NCBI GenBank assembly: GCA_902786745.1
Contig: CADADR010000001.1
Coordinates: 496,001-560,000, forward strand
Reading direction: 5' to 3'
Length of the DNA: 64,000 nt
Source of the DNA: an uncultured Bacteroidia bacterium
Lineage (GTDB): Bacteria; Bacteroidota; Bacteroidia; Bacteroidales; F082
The translations under genes were made by a program, and so were the position numbers. The notes beneath the pieces were generated by a model. That model was not told the DNA's origin, made no database searches, and worked only from the letters and a program-made list of their open reading frames with translations. Shown here piece after piece: positions 41,633 through 51,347 of this stretch. Within the stretch, counting starts at the first letter, position 1. The number at the start of each line of letters is the position of its first letter.

Positions 41633-41944
41633 TTACTCAGTGATGTTCTCAATCTGGATCTTGCTCAGATACTGACGATGACCGTTAGAAGTCTGATATC
41701 CTTTTCTTCTCTTCTTCTTGAAAACGATAATCTTGTTGCCTTTGAGGTGTTGCATCACCGTGGCTTCGACGCTGGCGCCGGCTACCGTCGGGGCTCCTAC
41801 TTTGGTCGAACCGTCGTTTCCAATCAATAACACTTTGTCGAAAGAAACCTTGCTTCCTTCTTCTTCATGCAGTCTGTTGACGAAGATTTGCTGACCCTTC
41901 TCAACTTTGAACTGCTGTCCTGCGATTTCTACTATTGCGTACAT
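41633..41944 (-). CDS. rplU: 50S ribosomal protein L21
   Basis: A 103-residue ribosomal protein. [18 protein letters not shown] at the start, FDKVLLIG in the middle and [15 protein letters not shown] near the end are classical. First gene of the L21-L27 operon with its own promoter box. Confidence 0.98.
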   Translation of the reverse strand: MYAIVEIAGQQFKVEKGQQIFVNRLHEEEGSKVSFDKVLLIGNDGSTKVGAPTVAGASVEATVMQHLKGNKIIVFKKKRRKGYQTSNGHRQYLSKIQIENITE

Positions 41945-41991
41945 TTCTCGATATCTTTTAGTTAGATACTAACTCTCTTTTTTTCGGACTG

Positions 41992-41999
41992 CAAAAATA
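41992..41999 (-). promoter_or_regulatory. TATTTTTG promoter of rplU-rpmA
   Basis: A minus-strand -7 box followed by C, 47 bases before the L21 start. Confidence 0.6.
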
Positions 42000-42188
42000 C
42001 ACATTTTTTCAATCGGTCAAGATTTTCTTTTCGTTTTTTCGCATTAATTTTCTTCAAAAAGTAGGATGCCACTATCTATATTATTGATTAACATCTTGTT
42101 ATAATTTTTCATTAATTGAACAAAAGCGACTCTCCCTCTCATTAATTCACGGCTTTCTATTGCCTTAATCTGGAGAAATGTATGACTT

Positions 42189-42246
42189 TCGTCTCCAAAC
42201 TGCACTATCTTTGTCTCCAAAATGTGGTTTGTCTCATAAAAATGTG
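42189..42246 (+). promoter_or_regulatory. Triplicate TTGTCTCCAAA-like motif with two -7 boxes
   Basis: TCGTCTCCAAACTG (about 42189), TTGTCTCCAAAATG (about 42211) and TTTGTCTCATAAAAATG (about 42228) are near-copies spaced about 17-22 bases apart, roughly two helical turns. TATCTTTG at 42206-42213 lies among them. The arrangement suggests an operator array or repeated -33 regions controlling the ECF sigma gene. Confidence 0.5.
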
Positions 42247-42254
42247 TACTTTTG
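42247..42254 (+). promoter_or_regulatory. TACTTTTG promoter of the ECF sigma gene
   Basis: A -7 box followed by C, 40 bases before the ATG at 42295, with TTTG at 42228-42231 as a possible -33 element. Confidence 0.55.
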
Positions 42255-42294
42255 CCGCCAGTTTTGCCTTTGGCGATAATACCTATATTAATTA

Positions 42295-42837
42295 ATGAAC
42301 GAAAACGAGCTCAAGGTTCTTATCGACAAGATGAAGGTTGGCGACAGGGAGTCGTTCAACAAGTTGTTCCGTCGCTACTATACCCCGTTGACTCGTTTTT
42401 GTGTTCGGTTTGTGGCCGACGGCGACCAAGCCCAAGAAATAGTCCAGGACCTTTTCGTGAAGCTTTGGACCAACCGCGAGAAGCTGACTTTCAACACTTC
42501 GTTTGAGTCCTATATGCTTCGCTCGGTGCGCAACGCCGCCATCACCTTTATTAATAAGGAACGCTCGCATGCCGAAGCCAACGAACGGGTTCTTGGTGAC
42601 GATTCCGACGCCAACGATCCTTCCGAGACGCTTCAATCCAACAATCTCGAGTCGTCGTACAGAGCTATTCTGGCTTCCATGCCCGAAAAACGCCGCGAAG
42701 TCTTCCTGGCGAGCCGCTACGATGGGATGAAATACAGCGAGATTGCTGAAAAGATGGATCTTTCGCAAAAAACCGTCGAGTCGCACATGAGCGCTGCCAT
42801 CAAACAACTGAGGGAAGGGTTGAAAGATTACCTTTGA
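42295..42837 (+). CDS. ECF-type RNA polymerase sigma factor
   Basis: A 180-residue sigma-70 family factor of the Bacteroidota FecI-like group. Region 2 spans about 20-85 (FNKLFRRYYTPLTRFCVRF ... QEIVQDLFVKLW) and region 4 about 125-178 (REVFLASRYDGMKYSEIAEKMDLSQKTVESHMSAAIKQL). It directs transcription of surface-protein genes when its anti-sigma releases it. The FecR gene follows after 126 bases, and the STN-barrel and surface protein genes come next. Confidence 0.95.
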   Translation: MNENELKVLIDKMKVGDRESFNKLFRRYYTPLTRFCVRFVADGDQAQEIVQDLFVKLWTNREKLTFNTSFESYMLRSVRNAAITFINKERSHAEANERVLGDDSDANDPSETLQSNNLESSYRAILASMPEKRREVFLASRYDGMKYSEIAEKMDLSQKTVESHMSAAIKQLREGLKDYL

Positions 42838-42963
42838 TCAGTAGCGGTAGCTGAACCTGGTGAAGTGCCGCAAAAAATTTTCAAAAAATTTTCATTTTTG
42901 ACTAAGGGTAAATCCAAAGTTATTAGTCATATAGGTGAATCGATGAGATAAAAACGATTAATA

Positions 42964-43974
42964 ATGTACGCGATCAACGACAAATATGAAGCATTAATCA
43001 TGAGCTACCTCGACGGGCAGTGCACGTCGGAGGAAGCCCGTGAACTGCTATTGTGGGTCGCCGAGTCGGAAGAGAATCGTCTTTATTTCAACGCGATTAA
43101 GGACCAATACGAGGTGTGGAGCCTTACCGATTTCGCCATGCCCGAGCTTGACGAAGCCGATGTGGAGGCCGCTCTCGATGCCGTCAACGCCAAGATTGAT
43201 GCCGTCGGTGAAGAGGAAACCAAGGTTGTCCAAATGCCTTGGCTCCGCAGAAACTATAAGTATGTCTCTGGTGTTGCCGCTGCATTAATCGTTGCCCTGT
43301 TCTTGGGCTTCCTGGTCGTGAAACCGAATTCAACAGTGACCTTGGCCTATGATGGTCAAAACACGGAGTACATCCTTCCGGATGGCACTTCGGTGACTTT
43401 CGATGGCGAAGGCACACTCACCTATCCCAAGCATTTCACCAAAACAAGCCGTAACGTCGATTTTGAAGGCGCCGCCTATTTCGATGTTGCCAAAGACGAA
43501 ACCAAGCCTTTCGTCATCCATTGCAACAATATGGACGTGGAAGTGCTGGGTACGAGCTTCTTGATGAATGCCACTGCCGAGCGTTACACCCTTGACCTCT
43601 ATACAGGTAAGGTGAAGATGACGGCTTTCGACGACAAGGGTCAGGTGATGTCGCAGACGGAGGTGAATCCCGGCGAGCGTGGCGTATGGAATGTCACCGA
43701 AGCCGAGATGAAGACGATGTCTTATCCCGAGGTGAAGGAAGAAGAGCTGCATACCGAACACGTGCTGGTGTTCGACAATGAGAAGCTGTCGAAGATCGTT
43801 GAAGCCTTGGAGTACATCTACAAGGTGAATATCGACCTCGCCGAGTCGTGCGCCTTCAAGAAACTCACTGCCCGTTTCTCCGACGACGAGTCCATCGACG
43901 ATGTGCTCGAAACCATCGCCATCGTGACGGAAGTCACAGTCACGAAGACCGAAGAAGGCTATCAGATCCGATAA
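42964..43974 (+). CDS. FecR-family anti-sigma factor
   Basis: A 336-residue inner-membrane regulator. A cytosolic N-terminus (about 1-95) binds sigma; one membrane helix lies near 100-120 (VSGVAAALIVALFLGFLVV). The periplasmic FecR domain at about 140-240 has TVTLAYDGQNTEYILPDGTSVTFDGEGTLTYP and DVEVLGTSFLMNA. The end is DUF4974-like (LSKIVEALEYIYKVNIDLAESCAFKKLTARF), which contacts STN domains of outer-membrane partners. It senses signals with the following STN-containing barrel. A terminator-like hairpin lies after it. Confidence 0.95.
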   Translation: MYAINDKYEALIMSYLDGQCTSEEARELLLWVAESEENRLYFNAIKDQYEVWSLTDFAMPELDEADVEAALDAVNAKIDAVGEEETKVVQMPWLRRNYKYVSGVAAALIVALFLGFLVVKPNSTVTLAYDGQNTEYILPDGTSVTFDGEGTLTYPKHFTKTSRNVDFEGAAYFDVAKDETKPFVIHCNNMDVEVLGTSFLMNATAERYTLDLYTGKVKMTAFDDKGQVMSQTEVNPGERGVWNVTEAEMKTMSYPEVKEEELHTEHVLVFDNEKLSKIVEALEYIYKVNIDLAESCAFKKLTARFSDDESIDDVLETIAIVTEVTVTKTEEGYQIR

Positions 43975-44009
43975 CCGAAAATCATTTCCAAATAGTCATT
44001 TTTTCAATT

Positions 44010-44033
44010 AAATGAGAGTCCTCTCATTTTTTT
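44010..44033 (+). terminator. Terminator between the FecR and STN-barrel genes
   Basis: AAATGAGAG, loop TC, CTCTCATTT followed by T residues, giving a near-perfect hairpin 35 bases after the FecR stop. It would let the sigma/anti-sigma pair be transcribed apart from, or at a higher level than, the downstream surface genes. A poor -7-like box (TATCTTAG, 44038-44045) follows. Confidence 0.75.
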
Positions 44034-44070
44034 GTCGTATCTTAGCGGCCTATTTTGAACTATCTTGGAA

Positions 44071-45396
44071 ATGAAATACCCTAATCCCAATATAGACCTT
44101 GACCGACAGAATCATAAAGGGAAAGCCTTGGGCAGATTGCCGCTTCTCCTGCTTTTTGCCGCGTTCTGGGTCTTCTCACCCCGCGCTCTTTCCCAAACCT
44201 TCAACCCGCTCATTTCTTTCTCGGTCGAGTCGTGTACCTTGGACCAAGCCCTGGAAAAGCTGTTTGCCGACTATGAACTGAATGTGGCTTTCAGCAAAGC
44301 CGAACTGAGTAAAATCCGCATCGAGAGTTACTCCTGCTCCTACAAATCGGTGGAGGAGGTGCTGACCGACCTGCTGAAGGGCACGGGCTATGGCTTCAAG
44401 AGAATTGGGAAGCAGTATGTGATCCGCAAGAACCAACTACTTGTCAACGAACCTGACGCAACCATTTCTGCGCCACCCGAGCCGAAAGTGGAGGTGGTCA
44501 AGCCCAAACGCGACACGGTGGTCAGCCGCACGGGCGATATCGTACGCATCTATGACACGACGCAGATCATCCGCACGGTGATGCGTTACGACACCATCGT
44601 CAAGATACAACATGAGGTGAAGACCGACACGGTGTATACCGTGAAATACCAAGGCTGGCAGATCCCATGGCCCGAGTTCCGAAACAACGGCTGGTTCATC
44701 ACGCCTTCAGTGACGCTGAGTTCCGCTCAGTTCAAGCACGACAATGGATTGCCGCAACCTGAAAACGGCAGCCTCGATGTGAAGCCGAGTCTGGTGTATG
44801 GCATAGGCCTGGATGGCGGCTATAAGCATAACCGCCTGAGTGTGGGCATGAATCTGGGCTACCGCTCGGTGCGTTATCGTTTTTTGTTGGAACAGACGAT
44901 GTTCTCTGGTGATTATTATGTGAACGACACATTGGATACCTATTATGTGGTACATCCTGCTGGCGATACCACTTTCCAATACGTCCTCGACTCTACCTAT
45001 GTCCCGCTCACGACGACAAATTATGCATACCGCGATGTCAACCGGCTGGATTATCTGAGTGTAGGCCTGTTTGCCGCTTTTGACTTTGTCAAGCTCGAGC
45101 ATTTCAGGGCATTCGTCAAAGCGGGCGCATCAGTCGATTTCCTCATCGGCTATGCGGGCTCGCTCAATGCCACGGAAGCGCCTTTCCATGCTCCTATCGC
45201 CAAAACGCAGGTGGAGCCGACGCGTATCTCCTATTACGGCGGCTTGGGTTGCGCCTTTAAGGTGGCCCACCGCATCGAACTGGTGCCCGAGGTGCATTAC
45301 CGCATGACGCACGGCGCCTTGTATCGCGCCGATTTTCCCTTTGATATGAAGATGAGGATGTGGGACTATCGTTTGGGCCTGACTTATTATTTCTAA
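44071..45396 (+). CDS. STN-domain protein fused to a small outer-membrane barrel
   Basis: A 441-residue protein. A signal-like stretch (LPLLLLFAAFWVFSPRALSQ) ends near residue 42, then an STN domain at about 50-125 (CTLDQALEKLFADYELNVAF ... KSVEEVLTDLLKGTGYGFKRIGKQYVIRK). A periplasmic linker rich in T, D and V follows. The last ~220 residues look like a small beta-barrel (GWFITPSVTLSSAQF ... YDYRLGLTYYF-like ending MWDYRLGLTYYF). In classic FecIR systems the STN sits on a TonB receptor; here plug and large barrel are missing. Start taken at ATG 44071; the TTG at 44065 is possible. The next T9SS gene starts 3 bases after its stop. Confidence 0.82.
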   Translation: MKYPNPNIDLDRQNHKGKALGRLPLLLLFAAFWVFSPRALSQTFNPLISFSVESCTLDQALEKLFADYELNVAFSKAELSKIRIESYSCSYKSVEEVLTDLLKGTGYGFKRIGKQYVIRKNQLLVNEPDATISAPPEPKVEVVKPKRDTVVSRTGDIVRIYDTTQIIRTVMRYDTIVKIQHEVKTDTVYTVKYQGWQIPWPEFRNNGWFITPSVTLSSAQFKHDNGLPQPENGSLDVKPSLVYGIGLDGGYKHNRLSVGMNLGYRSVRYRFLLEQTMFSGDYYVNDTLDTYYVVHPAGDTTFQYVLDSTYVPLTTTNYAYRDVNRLDYLSVGLFAAFDFVKLEHFRAFVKAGASVDFLIGYAGSLNATEAPFHAPIAKTQVEPTRISYYGGLGCAFKVAHRIELVPEVHYRMTHGALYRADFPFDMKMRMWDYRLGLTYYF

Positions 45397-45399
45397 ACC

Positions 45400-48393
45400 A
45401 TGAAACCGCTCAAGTTCATAAGGCATCTCTTGGTCCTGTTGCTGATGGCTCAGGGCTTGTCGGTCGAGGCGCAGCATTACGTCCCGATCAACGGTGAACT
45501 TGACACGTTGATGGTCCTGCCCAAGCTGGGTGGCGATTCGGTCTATTGGGTGAATGAGTCACTCACGGTTGTTGAAGGCGGCACACTCCGTGTCGAAGGC
45601 GGCGTGAAGATGTATTTTGGTCAGTCGGCATATCTCCGCGTTGACGGCGGCAGCCTGCTGCTTGAGGGTCAGCGCAATGACTCCATTTCATTGCTTTGCT
45701 ATGAGTTCTCCCACGACTGGGCTGGCCTACAGCTGAAAAATATCGACGAAAACGACACGGTAAGGATTTCCTATGTAGAGGTGGTGGGCGCGCTTACGGC
45801 TTTGAACGCCTCCACTAGCAGCCATGCCCAAATCAGCCATTGTTCGTTCAATAACTATTATGCGGGTAAGGGCGTTGAATTAATCGATTGCAGCAATTTC
45901 TTGATCGATAGTTGTTTCTTCTTCCAATGTGTGTCGGGCATTGAGCTGAAGTCGAGAACGAGCGATAGCGAGGACAATGTGTTTTCGCACAATATCTTCG
46001 ACCAAGGACAAATCAATATCGAACTCTCCAACGTGGGTTATGGTTTCAAGTGTAACCGCAACCGTATTATAGGCAACTGTTTCCAAGGCGCTTCCACTGC
46101 CATCAGCTTTGAGGCCACGGGCGGCATGTCCGACAAGGATGCCACCAACTATATTGAGGACAACTTGATTTCCTCTGAACTGCCCGAAGGCGGTTCTGGC
46201 TATTCTTCCTACGGCATCAAGGCAGCCATGGATACGGTGGTCGTACGCAACAATGTGTTCTGGAGCAACGACGAGGCCATCAGGATGATTCGCGTCTGTT
46301 ATCTAGTCGTCGAACAGAACACTTTCTATGACAACAAACTGACGGTTACCAATTTGATGTCGGCAGGCTACTTGAGTTTTGTGGGCAACACCATCAGTGA
46401 AGCCGAAAAGAGGATTGTGAGTTTCCCCTCGGCTAAGTCGCAGATAAACGGCAACAACTTCCTTCATTTCAAGAAAGACGCAATACTTTTTGCCAATGTC
46501 TCGACAGAAGATATCGACATGCGCGGCAATTACTGGGATGTTGAAGATACGGCGGAGATCGATGCTGTGATTCTCGACCAGCACGACTCGCCTTCGTTGG
46601 GTGAGATCGTTTATGAAAACTATTTGTCGGAATGCGACACCACGATACCTATCGCACCGCCATTTAGGGTAAAGAAACAGTTTGTGAACAACAAGTGGCT
46701 GATTTCGTGGGACGAGAACTTGGAGCAGGATGTCGACCATTATGTGCTGTTTTATGGTAATTTCAATTACTACAAGTTCGCCAACCGCATCGATGGTATT
46801 GTGGACAATTCCTATGTGCTCACACCGCAGCAGACCGAGAATTTGGCTGTGGCGGCCTGCGACCGTGCTTACGACCCCGATGTGTATGCTTCACCGGGAC
46901 AGAGTGCCTACGCGTTTGCGACCTACTATCCCTATGCGGGTCCTGACGGTAGCCTTTGTGCCTCCCAATATGGCTATGCACTGAATAAGTCGAACATCCC
47001 TTACCAATACAGCAGTTTCGTTTGGCGTTCGTCAGGCACGGGTGCTTTTGCCGACTCGTTGTCGTTACAGACCGTTTATTATCCTTCCGATGACGATTAC
47101 GAAGCGGGCGAGGTGACACTGACCCTGCGTGTGACGAGCAACGGAACGACCAAGACGGACGCCTTGCAGCTGAATCTGTATAAGGCTCTCGGCGTTTATG
47201 CCGGTGAGGATGGCTTCAGCGGCACGAACCGTCCGATTGTCCTCGACCAAGCGGAGGCCTACAATTACGATTCGTTGCGTTGGTATTCCTTGGGTGACGG
47301 ACGTTTCGAGGATTCACTGGCTTTGCACACGCTCTATTATCCTGGCGCCTTGGACAAGGAACAGGGTTATGTGGAACTGATGCTTGAAGCCTGGTCGTTC
47401 TGTGGCCAATCTTCCGATATGGTTCGTTTCGAGTTGTTCAAAGACTATAGCCTTGAGGGTAGGACTTGGTCGAATGGGGCACTGCGGCCTCATACCCAAG
47501 TGATTGCAGCCGCCATGGGTGACGACAACCCCTTTGTCTCGGGATTTTATCGCACGCTTTCCGATGATGACGGTTTCTTCCGCTTCGACGCCTTGCTGCC
47601 CGACACCTATGTCCTTTATGCCTTCCCCGATACCTTGGATGCCGATGTGAGCGGATGCTATTATCTTGGCGATCTGCAATGGAACGAATCCAATATGATT
47701 GAGGTCGACGGCAACGTCTATGATGTAGACCTCTCTTTGCCCGTTTTGATGCAGGGCTTCAATGTGGGCGAAGGCCGTATCACAGGCCTGTTTGATATGC
47801 CCGACAGTCCTTTCAAGGCCCGCGATTTCTACTGTCAGCCATGGCTGCGTGAAGGAACGGATGCCGATTATTGCTCTGACGGTCTTTCGAACGTCGGTGT
47901 GCTCCTGCTCAATGCCGGGAAGCAAAGGGTGTTGGGTTTTGCACTGACTGACGAGGCTGGCTATTTCAGCTTTAACCACTTGCCTTTCGGCACCTATCAG
48001 GTGATGGCCGACTTGCCGCGTTATGGTCGCGGGATGTGTGAGGAAATCACGCTTTCGGCTGAGCAGCCGATCGTATCGGGATTGCATCTGTTTGTCAATG
48101 AAGAGGGAAGGGTGCGCATGAGATATGAAGGCGATGCGCCTGAGACGAAGGAGCTTTCTATCTATCCTAACCCTGTCGACACGGAGCTGCTCATTGGCGG
48201 AGTGAAAGCGAATACGGATTATCGAGTGACAGTTATGGATGTCTTAGGCTTGATGGTAGTGCCGACGACTTCTTTACACAGCAACCTGTTGGGTGAGATG
48301 CCCTTAACGTTAGGCAGGTTGTCATCTGGTATTTATTTCATCCTTGTCGATGATGGTGTGAGACCCGTCATGGCGAAATTTGTGAAACGATGA
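45400..48393 (+). CDS. Large T9SS-secreted surface protein with parallel beta-helix
   Basis: A 997-residue exported protein. A signal peptide ends near residue 25 (GLSVEAQ). Residues ~40-420 form right-handed parallel beta-helix rungs (GVELIDCSNFLIDSCFFFQ, SHNIFDQGQINIELSNVGYG, VVRNNVFWSNDEAIRM). Then come Ig/PKD-like regions and carboxypeptidase-like repeats (DDDGFFRFDALLPDTYVLYAF). The last 75 residues (IYPNPVDTELLIGG ... SGIYFILVDDG ... AKFVKR) form a T9SS sorting domain. It is probably a surface adhesin or glycan-binding protein. No enzyme motif was seen. It is in line with the STN-barrel and overlaps the next gene by 4 bases. Confidence 0.85.
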   Translation: MKPLKFIRHLLVLLLMAQGLSVEAQHYVPINGELDTLMVLPKLGGDSVYWVNESLTVVEGGTLRVEGGVKMYFGQSAYLRVDGGSLLLEGQRNDSISLLCYEFSHDWAGLQLKNIDENDTVRISYVEVVGALTALNASTSSHAQISHCSFNNYYAGKGVELIDCSNFLIDSCFFFQCVSGIELKSRTSDSEDNVFSHNIFDQGQINIELSNVGYGFKCNRNRIIGNCFQGASTAISFEATGGMSDKDATNYIEDNLISSELPEGGSGYSSYGIKAAMDTVVVRNNVFWSNDEAIRMIRVCYLVVEQNTFYDNKLTVTNLMSAGYLSFVGNTISEAEKRIVSFPSAKSQINGNNFLHFKKDAILFANVSTEDIDMRGNYWDVEDTAEIDAVILDQHDSPSLGEIVYENYLSECDTTIPIAPPFRVKKQFVNNKWLISWDENLEQDVDHYVLFYGNFNYYKFANRIDGIVDNSYVLTPQQTENLAVAACDRAYDPDVYASPGQSAYAFATYYPYAGPDGSLCASQYGYALNKSNIPYQYSSFVWRSSGTGAFADSLSLQTVYYPSDDDYEAGEVTLTLRVTSNGTTKTDALQLNLYKALGVYAGEDGFSGTNRPIVLDQAEAYNYDSLRWYSLGDGRFEDSLALHTLYYPGALDKEQGYVELMLEAWSFCGQSSDMVRFELFKDYSLEGRTWSNGALRPHTQVIAAAMGDDNPFVSGFYRTLSDDDGFFRFDALLPDTYVLYAFPDTLDADVSGCYYLGDLQWNESNMIEVDGNVYDVDLSLPVLMQGFNVGEGRITGLFDMPDSPFKARDFYCQPWLREGTDADYCSDGLSNVGVLLLNAGKQRVLGFALTDEAGYFSFNHLPFGTYQVMADLPRYGRGMCEEITLSAEQPIVSGLHLFVNEEGRVRMRYEGDAPETKELSIYPNPVDTELLIGGVKANTDYRVTVMDVLGLMVVPTTSLHSNLLGEMPLTLGRLSSGIYFILVDDGVRPVMAKFVKR

Positions 48394-51344
48394 AAGGAAG
48401 GGTTATGAATAGGTTTTTGAGGTTCTTTGCAGCTCTTGCCTTTGTGCTGATGGGGTCAAAATTGTCCTTTGGACGAGTTTTGGTTTATGGCGAGGTGGAC
48501 GAACAGGATTGGGTCACACCAATTGAGAATGCCACGGTGACCTTTTCGGGTGTTGATGTCGCAGGTGACACGGTGGTCTATCATATCACTACCGACGCCC
48601 AAGGTTATTTTGCCGACAGCATCAATGCGGGTATGTATCGGGTGTGGGCTTCGGCCGAAGGCTATGTGACAGACTACCAGCCCGACTCATTGGAGGTCGT
48701 AGAGGGTGAGTATTTCTACGGGCTCTATTTCGTTCTTTATGAGATTTACCACCCTGTGCAATATGTCGCAGCGCGGCATTTCACCAACGATTTGGTGCGT
48801 GTCAGCTGGTCGATGCATGAGCCTCAGCTGTATGAAGACTTCGAGACGGGCGATTTCAGTCGTTTCAACTGGATAAACAACATCTCCGATTATCCGTGGG
48901 TCATCGATTCCCTCCACGCCTACGAAGGTGCCTATTGCATGAAGTCGTCGTGCGAAGGGCAGGGCAATGGCCTCTCTCAGATTGAGGTATCAGTATATGT
49001 TCCCATGGAAGGCCAGATGTGTTTCTTCAGCAAGATTTCGTCAGAGAGCCCGTGGGATATGGGCCGTTTCTATCTCGACGGCGTGAAGAAGATGGAATGC
49101 TCGGGCGAGGAAGGCTGGACAGAACATCAGTTCGACATTACAGTGGGCGAGCATGTGTTTCGTTGGACCTACCAGAAGGACGCCTCCACCGACTTGGGCG
49201 ACGACTGCTTCTATGTCGATGGCATCCGTTTCTATCAGGAGGAGGGAGCAAAAGCGGAACGCTCTTTCCAATACTACGACCTGTTTCGCAGTCGTTTCGA
49301 GGAAGAGCCTGTGATGATGGCCTCGCATCTGACCGATACGGTGTTCATGGATATGAACTGGAGCAGCCTGCCTTGGGGACAATACCGTTGGGGCGTGAGC
49401 TGCTACTATGAAGGCAACCGTGGCCATTCCGATACCATTTGGTCAGCCTATCTTGACAAGGATATGGTCACGACTTTTGAGATTAATGCCACCACCAACG
49501 TTGGGTTGGCGCCAGCGGGTGCAGTTGTTATGCTTTCCTCCCAACAAGGCCATGAATACGAAGGCACTTTGGATGCCAACGGGCATTTATTGCTGAATAA
49601 TGTCTATCGCGACAATTATGATTTGACGGTACATCTTGACGGCTTTGTGGATTATGTCTCGGATTCAACGCTACACGTGTATGGTCCGACCCAAGTCGAA
49701 ATCGAGCTGATGGAGGTCACCAACATCATCGACAGTCTGTATGTCTCGTCAACGGGATGGGCTATGTGGACCATGGAACCGATGAGGAGCCGTGATTTGC
49801 AGCATTTTGAAATCGTGTTGGACGGGACACCGGTGGGCACTTCCACGACGAATGACTTCCAGTTTGACGTGAGTGGCCTAACGGAAGGCGAAACATATAT
49901 GGCTCAAGTGCGGCCCGTGTATCTCTCTGGACCAGGTGAATGGCGGGCCTGCGAATGGATCTATCGCCCCTGTTCCAACTATTCAGGGAGCGCCACGGGA
50001 TTAGAATGGTCGCTGCACAACGAGGCGCTCCAGCTTTCGTGGACCTATCCTGAGGGTGAGTTCGTGGGAGCTATCTTGTATCGTGATGGCAGTTATCTTG
50101 GTTTCACTGATGCCGATTCATTCTTGGATGAGAGCGTGATGCATGGTGAGGTAACGTATTGCTTGCGTCTGGTGTATGACGGCGCCCTCGATGGCACGTA
50201 CTACTCCATGTCGTGCGAAGAATGCGTCACGGCAGTCTTCCCCGCCTATTGCGACCCGCCAACGAAGCTTGACGGGATTCGCTATTACGAAAACGAGGAA
50301 GATTATGGCGCCTTGATCTCATGGGGTGAGCGTCCCGATCCGATAGAGCAATGGCTGCAATATGACAATGGCATCTACGCCAATTCATTGGGTGGCGATG
50401 GTGAGCCGCGTATCTTCTGGGCCATCCGTTTTGGGGCTGACGAGCTGACAGAATACGCGGGTACGTCGCTGAAGAAGGTCTCGTTGTATGACGTGGCAGC
50501 CGGCACCTACCAGCTTTGGATCTATGTGGGCGGCGACACGGCACCGGGTACCTTGGTTCGTTCGCAAAATATGGTATTGGATAACGCTCAAGCTTGGCAT
50601 GAGGAAACCATTAGCCCGGCCTACATAATCCCGGAAAACGAACCGATTTGGATTGTCGTCGGGCAACAAGGCATGGCACGTCCTGCCGCTGCTTGCGAAG
50701 ACATGGGCGACCCTGATGGGCGTTGGGTGTCGTTGGACGGCACGACTTGGACCGATATGCATACTTTCAACATGCACTACACCTGGATGCTGCGCGCTTT
50801 CGTCACCAACCAAGCTGGACGCATGGAAGCACTTGCTAAAGACGGCTACGCCTTGCAGCAATACAACCTGTATCGCTCGTTCGACAACACAGATTATGAG
50901 CAAGTGGCATCAATTCCCGCCATAGAAAGCCAGCTATATTATGAATACCAGGACAACCTGGCATCGGATGACCATGACGATGTCTATTATCGGCTGACCG
51001 CCTTCTATTTGGCCGACAACGGTGAGACTTGTGAGTCGGATTACGCTGCTACCTTGAACAATCCCGATCAAAACTATGTGGCCATTGACCTGACCGCGAC
51101 TGATGAATACCAAGCGCTTGATTTCAAGCTCTATCCCAATCCTACGAACGGGCTTATTACCATCGAATTAAAGGGATTACAAAAAGTGATGGTTTACAAT
51201 GCCTTGGGGCAGGCTTTGTTCAACAAAGAGGTCAACAGCGACGTGTTGCAACTCGATTTGTCAGGCTTTGAGAATGGTTTGTACTGGGTGAAAATCATAT
51301 CTCAAAACAGAATAGCGGTTAAACCTTTAGTCATTTCAAAATAA
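48390..51344 (+). CDS. Large T9SS-secreted surface protein with fibronectin/anchor J-like modules
   Basis: A 984-residue exported protein. An ATGA overlap with the gene before it gives the start at 48390; ATG 48405 (MNRFLRFF) is also possible. The signal peptide runs to about residue 28. Carboxypeptidase-regulatory-like modules occur at about 30-110 (VTPIENATVTFSGVDVAGD) and again near 360-450. A choice-of-anchor-like sandwich lies at about 145-290 (YEDFETGDFSRFNW ... CFYVDGIRFYQEE), followed by fibronectin III-like repeats. The end (LYPNPTNGLITIEL ... ENGLYWVKI ... KPLVISK) is a T9SS sorting domain. It is likely a partner of the previous surface protein. Confidence 0.85.
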   Translation: MKGRVMNRFLRFFAALAFVLMGSKLSFGRVLVYGEVDEQDWVTPIENATVTFSGVDVAGDTVVYHITTDAQGYFADSINAGMYRVWASAEGYVTDYQPDSLEVVEGEYFYGLYFVLYEIYHPVQYVAARHFTNDLVRVSWSMHEPQLYEDFETGDFSRFNWINNISDYPWVIDSLHAYEGAYCMKSSCEGQGNGLSQIEVSVYVPMEGQMCFFSKISSESPWDMGRFYLDGVKKMECSGEEGWTEHQFDITVGEHVFRWTYQKDASTDLGDDCFYVDGIRFYQEEGAKAERSFQYYDLFRSRFEEEPVMMASHLTDTVFMDMNWSSLPWGQYRWGVSCYYEGNRGHSDTIWSAYLDKDMVTTFEINATTNVGLAPAGAVVMLSSQQGHEYEGTLDANGHLLLNNVYRDNYDLTVHLDGFVDYVSDSTLHVYGPTQVEIELMEVTNIIDSLYVSSTGWAMWTMEPMRSRDLQHFEIVLDGTPVGTSTTNDFQFDVSGLTEGETYMAQVRPVYLSGPGEWRACEWIYRPCSNYSGSATGLEWSLHNEALQLSWTYPEGEFVGAILYRDGSYLGFTDADSFLDESVMHGEVTYCLRLVYDGALDGTYYSMSCEECVTAVFPAYCDPPTKLDGIRYYENEEDYGALISWGERPDPIEQWLQYDNGIYANSLGGDGEPRIFWAIRFGADELTEYAGTSLKKVSLYDVAAGTYQLWIYVGGDTAPGTLVRSQNMVLDNAQAWHEETISPAYIIPENEPIWIVVGQQGMARPAAACEDMGDPDGRWVSLDGTTWTDMHTFNMHYTWMLRAFVTNQAGRMEALAKDGYALQQYNLYRSFDNTDYEQVASIPAIESQLYYEYQDNLASDDHDDVYYRLTAFYLADNGETCESDYAATLNNPDQNYVAIDLTATDEYQALDFKLYPNPTNGLITIELKGLQKVMVYNALGQALFNKEVNSDVLQLDLSGFENGLYWVKIISQNRIAVKPLVISK

Positions 51345-51347
51345 GCC

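Larger units (their letters stand above)
41945..42294. other. 350-base divergent gap between rplU and the ECF sigma gene
   Basis: No gene was found here. The left part holds the minus-strand rplU promoter. The middle is AT-rich without clear structure. The right ~110 bases hold two TAnnTTTG boxes and three near-copies of a GTCTCCAAA-like motif ahead of the sigma factor gene. Confidence 0.6.
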
